64,000 nucleotides of DNA from Eledone cirrhosa (Eukaryota > Mollusca > Cephalopoda > Octopoda > Eledonidae), in assembly GCA_964016885.1 (NCBI GenBank), contig OZ024744.1:22028298-22092297 (forward strand), given 5' to 3'. The notes below the pieces were generated by a model. That model saw only the letters and a list, made by a program, of their open reading frames with translations. It had not been told where the DNA came from and did no database searches. The position numbers were made by a program, and so were the translations under genes. Numbering within the stretch: the first letter of the stretch is position 1; every line of letters starts with the position of its first letter. Of the stretch, positions 59,537 through 64,000 are shown one piece after another.

Positions 59537-61074
59537 ATCTGACAAAAGCTTTCGATACTGTTAACAGAGATGCATTATGGAAGGTTCTCCAGAAACTTGG
59601 TTGCCCTGATAAGTTCCTTGCTTTAGTTAGGTCTTTCCATCACAACATGAATGCTTGGGTTAATGTCGGGGGTAACATGTCGGAGCCTATCTCAGTAAAA
59701 AATGGAGTGAAACAGGGGGATATTCCAGCACCGACCCTGTTTGCCATATACTTTGCAATGGTTTTCTGTATTGCATTCAGGAATTGCGAGCATGGAGTTT
59801 ACATCCGATATCGAACCTCAGGCAGCGTATTTAACATCAGGCGTTTTGCTGCTAAGACAAAAGTATTTACATCAATCATAAGAGACCTCTTGTATGCAGA
59901 TGATTGCGATCTTGTAGCGCACACAGAGAGTGATATGCAGCACATTTTGAATGCATTTTCTGACGCTTGCACTGCCCTAGGATTGACTGTCAGTCTCAAG
60001 AAAACCGTCGTCATGTACCAACCTGCCCGTGGTAAGCAGTACACTGAACCAAACATCTATGTGTATGGCAAACGACTTGGAGTGGTTGATCAGTTTGTCT
60101 ACCTGGGAACCACTGTCAATGGATACAGCAACCTTGACAGTGAAATCTCACTTAGGATTAGGAAAGCAAGTGATGCTTTCGGAAAGCTAGAAAGGCGACT
60201 CTGGGGTCGGCGAGTCATATGCAGTAGGACAAAGGTAAAGGTGTACAGGGCATGTGTGCTCTCTTGTCTTCTTTATGCCTGCGAGACCTGGGTCACATAT
60301 CGACACCATCTTAAGCAATTAGAGCGTTTCCATCAGATGTGTCTCAGACGGATCCATGGCGTTCACTGGAGGGACCACATCAGTGATGTCGAGATTTTGG
60401 AAAGCTCTATGTGTGACAGTATAGAAGCTCTTCTGCTTAAGCAACGACTCCGTTGGAGTGGTCACCTTGCCAGGATGAAGGATTCTAGAATACCAAAACA
60501 ACTCTTTTATGGAGAGTTGGTTAAAGGAAAACGACCGCCACATAAACCAAAAAAGAGGTATAAGGATTCCTTGAAAGCCTCTCTGAAAGACGCTAACATC
60601 TCTGCTGATACATGGGAGAATATTTCTGCTGATCGTAATAAATGGAGAAAGACTGTATATGAGGGAAAAGTTGCCTTTGAGGCATCTCGAATCGCATACG
60701 AGAAAGTAAAGCGGGATGTGAGGAAGGGCATTGCTGTTGCACTTCCAGACGGCGAGGGTCCTCCTATGGTGCTGACATGCAGCGTATGTGCGAGACTCTG
60801 CCTAAGCAAAGCTGGACTCGAAAGTCATCTTCGCAGTCATAAAGTAAGACCAGTGGTTGACTACCAGGCTGCTGTTGGAGATGCTACTCATCATGCTTGC
60901 CAAACATGTGGTAGAGAATGTATATCAGCAGGAGGGCTCGGGCGACATGCAAAAGTACACGAACTCCAACCACAGCCGACTATCCCCAGTGAATGTTTTG
61001 GTTGCCGACTCTGTGCAAGACATTTTAGATCATTGGCTGGGCTAAAAAGCCACATTCGATCGCAGCGCTGTTAA
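59537..61074 (+). CDS. C2H2-tailed LINE ORF2, 5'-truncated but open
   Basis: About 512 codons without a stop. Residues counted from the first Met inside the microsatellite (59470): DLTKAFDTVN (23-32, RT motif A with catalytic Asp), GVKQGDIPAPTLFAIYF (79-95), LLYADDCDLV (140-149, catalytic YADD 142-145), VYLGTTVNG, ACETWVTYRHHLKQLERFHQ, RLRWSGHLARMKDSRIPKQL, then three C2H2-type fingers at 437-457, 477-497 and 512-534; the third ends H...C instead of H...H. The endonuclease and RT fingers are missing, so it cannot mobilise itself. It has no native start: any Met is in (TATG)n. Commonly such ORFs are mis-annotated as host zinc-finger genes. RTE/CR1-related; clade uncertain. Confidence 0.9.
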
Positions 61075-61215
61075 TTGCTGTCGTGTGTGTGTGTGTAGAT
61101 ATATTTATGTGTGTGCGTGTGTGTGTATATATATATGTACATGCATATTATTATTGTTGTTGTCGTTATTATTATTGTTGTTATGATTATTATTATTATT
61201 ATTGTTATTAATGTA

Positions 61216-61277
<62 letters not shown>

Positions 61278-61312
61278 GTAGGAGGTGAACTCCTTTAACC
61301 ATCTTTTGATCT

Positions 61313-61359
<47 letters not shown>

Positions 61360-61440
61360 TTTATTTTTTTTTTTATTTATACATTTTTTTTTCTCTCCTC
61401 GTGCAATGGCCATACTCGATAACGAGGGGGCAGCCATCTT
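61075..61440 (+). other. LINE 3' UTR invaded by microsatellites, with terminal hairpin
   Basis: After the stop come TG, ATT and TA tracts (TA at 61230-61276 and 61317-61354) and a T-rich run. The last 35 bp (61407-61437) repeat the block seen at 59434-59462, including the stem CTCG-ATAA-CGAG at 61415-61426. (TATG)n follows. Confidence 0.75.
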
Positions 61441-61600
61441 GTATGTATGTATATGCATGTATGTACCTATGTATGTATGCATGTACGTATGCATGTATGT
61501 ATGTACGTATGTATGTATGTACGCACGTATTATATGTATATGTATATGTACGTATGTATGTATGTACATATGTATGTATATGTATATATGTATGTTTTTA
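61440..61600. repeat. (TATG)n-derived microsatellite
   Basis: TATG units with TACG and CATG variants, at the LINE 3' terminus. From 61601 to 61788 no gene is seen. Confidence 0.93.
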
Positions 61601-61788
61601 TGAAACAGGAACAGAAATACATGAAAATGAAAATGTGACTAAATTCCTAAATTCCATCGCTAGTGTCGCACGACTGCGGCATTTTTCTTAGCAAAGTTTG
61701 TGAAAATGTCTTGGAGAACGAACGTGACATCTTAATCATATGGACTGGAACTGCCTTTACTGACATGTTCATGTTTCATATCTTACGA

Positions 61789-61972
61789 GATATATATATA
61801 TAAATATATATATATGTGTGTGTGTATGCATACGTACATACACATATATGTATATATATGTGTGTGTGTGTTTGTACATATATGTATATACATACGTACA
61901 TACATATATACATACATTTATACGTAAATACATACACACATACGTGCATAAATACATGAGTACATACCTATT

Positions 61973-62025
<53 letters not shown>

Positions 62026-62215
62026 ACTTGCATTCATATACAAATATATATGTATCCATGTGTGTGTCTGTGTCCTCCACCCCATCCACGCATACACACA
62101 TATATATATATATAGTTGCATCCATATACAAACATGTATGGGTCTATCTGTGTGTGTTTGTGAGCATGTGTTTCAATGTGTATACGTATGTTTATGTGTA
62201 CGTGTCTGTGCGTGA
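61789..62215. repeat. Compound TA/TG/TACA microsatellites
   Basis: Low complexity; includes pure TA at 61980-62022. 62216-62700 is AT-rich unique DNA with a short AACCCTAA-like patch (62618-62668) and no gene. Confidence 0.93.
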
Positions 62216-62708
62216 TAGCGAAGTAGGCCAGTTTATTTTTAAATCACAAAACAAGTTTACTGTGATAACCTAATAACTTTCAACATTTTGTACGATCGAA
62301 AAAAAAGTCATAAAATAAATCAATAAAAAAAAAGGAATCTTGCACTACACATATGTTTCAACTATCTTCTGTAAGATGTCTTCGGCTAAAAGAATCGGGT
62401 ATCCCAAGTTTTGACGTCTGAAAGGGACAAAAACAAAATTTATAAATAAAAAGTATGTCCGATTTATTTTTTTATTTTTTGCGCATGCGCTAACATTAAT
62501 AGCTTAACGCTTGCTCAAAATTTAAACACAGCTATAGCTTTTCAGTCGAGACCATCTACCTCTAACACCATAACAGTAAATCTAATCTTAACCTGTGATA
62601 CAAAATCCGGCATTAATGCTGAACCCAACCTTAACCCTAACGCCTAATTCAAAACTCTAAACCCTAAAATAAATGTAAATTCTTTAACTGTATTCTATAA
62701 TACGTAAA

Positions 62709-62932
62709 AGCGGCGATTTGAGTGGTTAGAACGTCTGATAGAATGCTTTGTGGTATTCGTTCCGGCTCTCTGCTGTCTAAGATGCTCTCTTTCTCTCTCT
62801 CTCTATCCTTCTCAAGAAGAAATCTGCTGTATTCAAACATGGAGAGGAGATGGGCTCCGCCAGGTTTAAAAATACCCTAGAAACGCCGTATGACACTACG
62901 GCACCCCTCCGACTCAATCAGGAGTTACGGGG

Positions 62933-62933
<1 letters not shown>
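62709..62933 (+). mobile_element. Long tRNA-derived SINE (type 2), sense copy with internal deletion
   Basis: AGCGGCGATTTGAGTGGTTA head, then directly into the pyrimidine core (CTCTTTCTCTCTCTCTC), so the B-box and GTACCAG body are missing. Then AATCTGCTGTATTCAAACAT, GATGGGCTCCGCCAGG, GTATGACACTACGGC and GGAGTTACGGGGCTA. A (TA)n run follows. Confidence 0.88.

Positions 62934-63004
<71 letters not shown>
62934..63004. repeat. (TA)n microsatellite
   Basis: About 70 bp of TA attached to the SINE 3' end. 63005-63639 is unique sequence with no recognisable gene or repeat. Confidence 0.97.
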
Positions 63005-63008
<4 letters not shown>

Positions 63009-63650
63009 ATTAGTACTTGTGAAAAAAGAAGGATTCAAGTAAAATGACGGAAATTCTCTTAAAATCTAGAATGTGCTCGTTGTGAATTCCGGAAGAAGGC
63101 GAGGGAAACGCGCTGAAACAGCCGCTTCAACTCGCGGGACTCTCTCTTGTGACTAGTCAACCCTGCCCCGATAACAGTGCGTAGATCTGTAGTCCGGTCG
63201 GGTCCTGTGTAATCAGTGGCAGACCATATTCCTTAAGTTGTGAGATATTAAACATATTTAAAGAAAGATTTACGTCATTTATAGACAAGAAATTAATAAG
63301 AAGAGTGAAACTAATGTACAATAACTTGTGAGGAGAAACAATGTCACCTATGACAACTCGTCATAAAGGAAAACCGCGACATATTTAAACATTTTTTAAC
63401 TCAGGGCTCCTATTTGTTTTATATAAGGACATAGTCCTTCTCCCAGTATATGTTAATTTCGTGTATTTAGCAGAGCAGTGTCTATAGGAGTAGAAACGGA
63501 TCCACGTTTCAACTGATATGAATATAACACTTTCTTTTGTTTCACTTTTGATGAAAAATTCCCACCTTATGCTTCTTTATGACTAGACACATACGTATCA
63601 CCTCCTGTCAAGCCCTCTTCACCCAATCGTCATTGCTAGTCACTAATATT

Positions 63651-63989
63651 ATATGTATGGTCCCGTAACACCTGACAGAGTTGTGGGGACGCCATATTCA
63701 CATATAGTGTTTCTTTGGCATTTTTAAGCCTGGCGGAGCCCATCTGCTCTCCAGGCCTGAGTACAGCAGATTTGTTCCAGAGAAAGATAGAAAGTGAGAG
63801 AGAGAAAATGAGAAAGAGATATAGAGGAAGAATTGACCCCAGTACTTGACTGGTACTTTTTTATCGACCTCGAAAGAATGAAAGGCAAAGTTTACCTCGG
63901 CAGGATTTCAACTCGGAGAGCAAAGAACCGGAACGAGTACCATAAAGTATTCTATCTGGTGTTCTAACGACTCTGCCAAATCGCCGCCT
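63651..63989 (-). mobile_element. Full-length long SINE (type 2) with target-site duplication, antisense
   Basis: Read on the minus strand: AAGGCGGCGATTTGGCAGAG head with A-box-like TGGCAGAGTCGTT, CGAGTTGAAATCCTGCC B-box, TTCGAGGTCGATAAAAA, AAGTACCAG, the pyrimidine core, CAAATCTGCTGTACTCAG, GATGGGCTCCGCCAGG and 3' GTTACGGGACC. Flanked by identical 11-bp TCACTAATATT (63640-63650 and 63990-64000). About 339 bp, the best reference copy of this family in the window. Confidence 0.93.
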
Positions 63990-64000
63990 TCACTAATATT

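Noticed and set aside
60770..61074. Host C2H2 zinc-finger gene
   Set aside because: The fingers are in frame with a LINE reverse transcriptase (AFDTVN, YADD) and recur in the other copies.
62618..62668. Telomere-like AACCCTAA patch
   Set aside because: Only a few degenerate units, not a tandem array; no chromosome-end context.

Overview
Animal nuclear DNA, almost certainly a cephalopod mollusc and most likely an octopus. The evidence is several copies of tRNA-derived SINEs of the cephalopod type, degraded LINEs of at least four kinds, Penelope-like fragments, and very many long (TA)n, (TG)n and (TATG)n microsatellites. I found no convincing host protein-coding gene, rRNA or functional tRNA gene. 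Every long open frame is either a retroelement remnant or a by-product of simple-sequence DNA.

Layout. 1-8 kb: two head-to-tail minus-strand copies of one Tx1-like (L1-superfamily) LINE; copy A (345-2850) is internally deleted and copy B (3045-7915) is nearly full length but frameshifted. 8-18 kb: a mosaic of fold-back repeats, SINEs, a promoter-like cluster, a probable LTR, a LINE split by an inversion, two Penelope-like GIY-YIG fragments and a third Tx1-like 3' end. 18.07-48.13 kb: one uninterrupted 30-kb tandem array of a 16-bp monomer (GGTACAGAGAGACAGA, with a GACACT variant), organised into two kinds of higher-order repeat: about 2.0 kb on the left, and 2.4-2.6 kb on the right. 48-53.6 kb: microsatellites, two SINEs, a 612-bp tandem duplication and a near-perfect AT-rich palindrome. 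53.6-61.6 kb: interleaved LINE copies of two types in opposite orientations, one with a restriction-like endonuclease (minus strand) and one whose ORF2 ends in C2H2 zinc fingers (plus strand), with most junctions lying in (TATG)n. 61.6-64 kb: microsatellites, one SINE, and a final full-length SINE flanked by an 11-bp target-site duplication.

How the parts relate: there is no operon or pathway. The window is a record of retrotransposition, truncation, fold-back rearrangement and tandem amplification. The most unusual object is the 30-kb array. Its plus strand is strongly purine-biased, its monomer length makes all three antisense frames encode the same cyclic 16-residue peptide, and its higher-order structure shows repeated unequal exchange. 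Family assignments come from motifs read by eye; no database search was possible.
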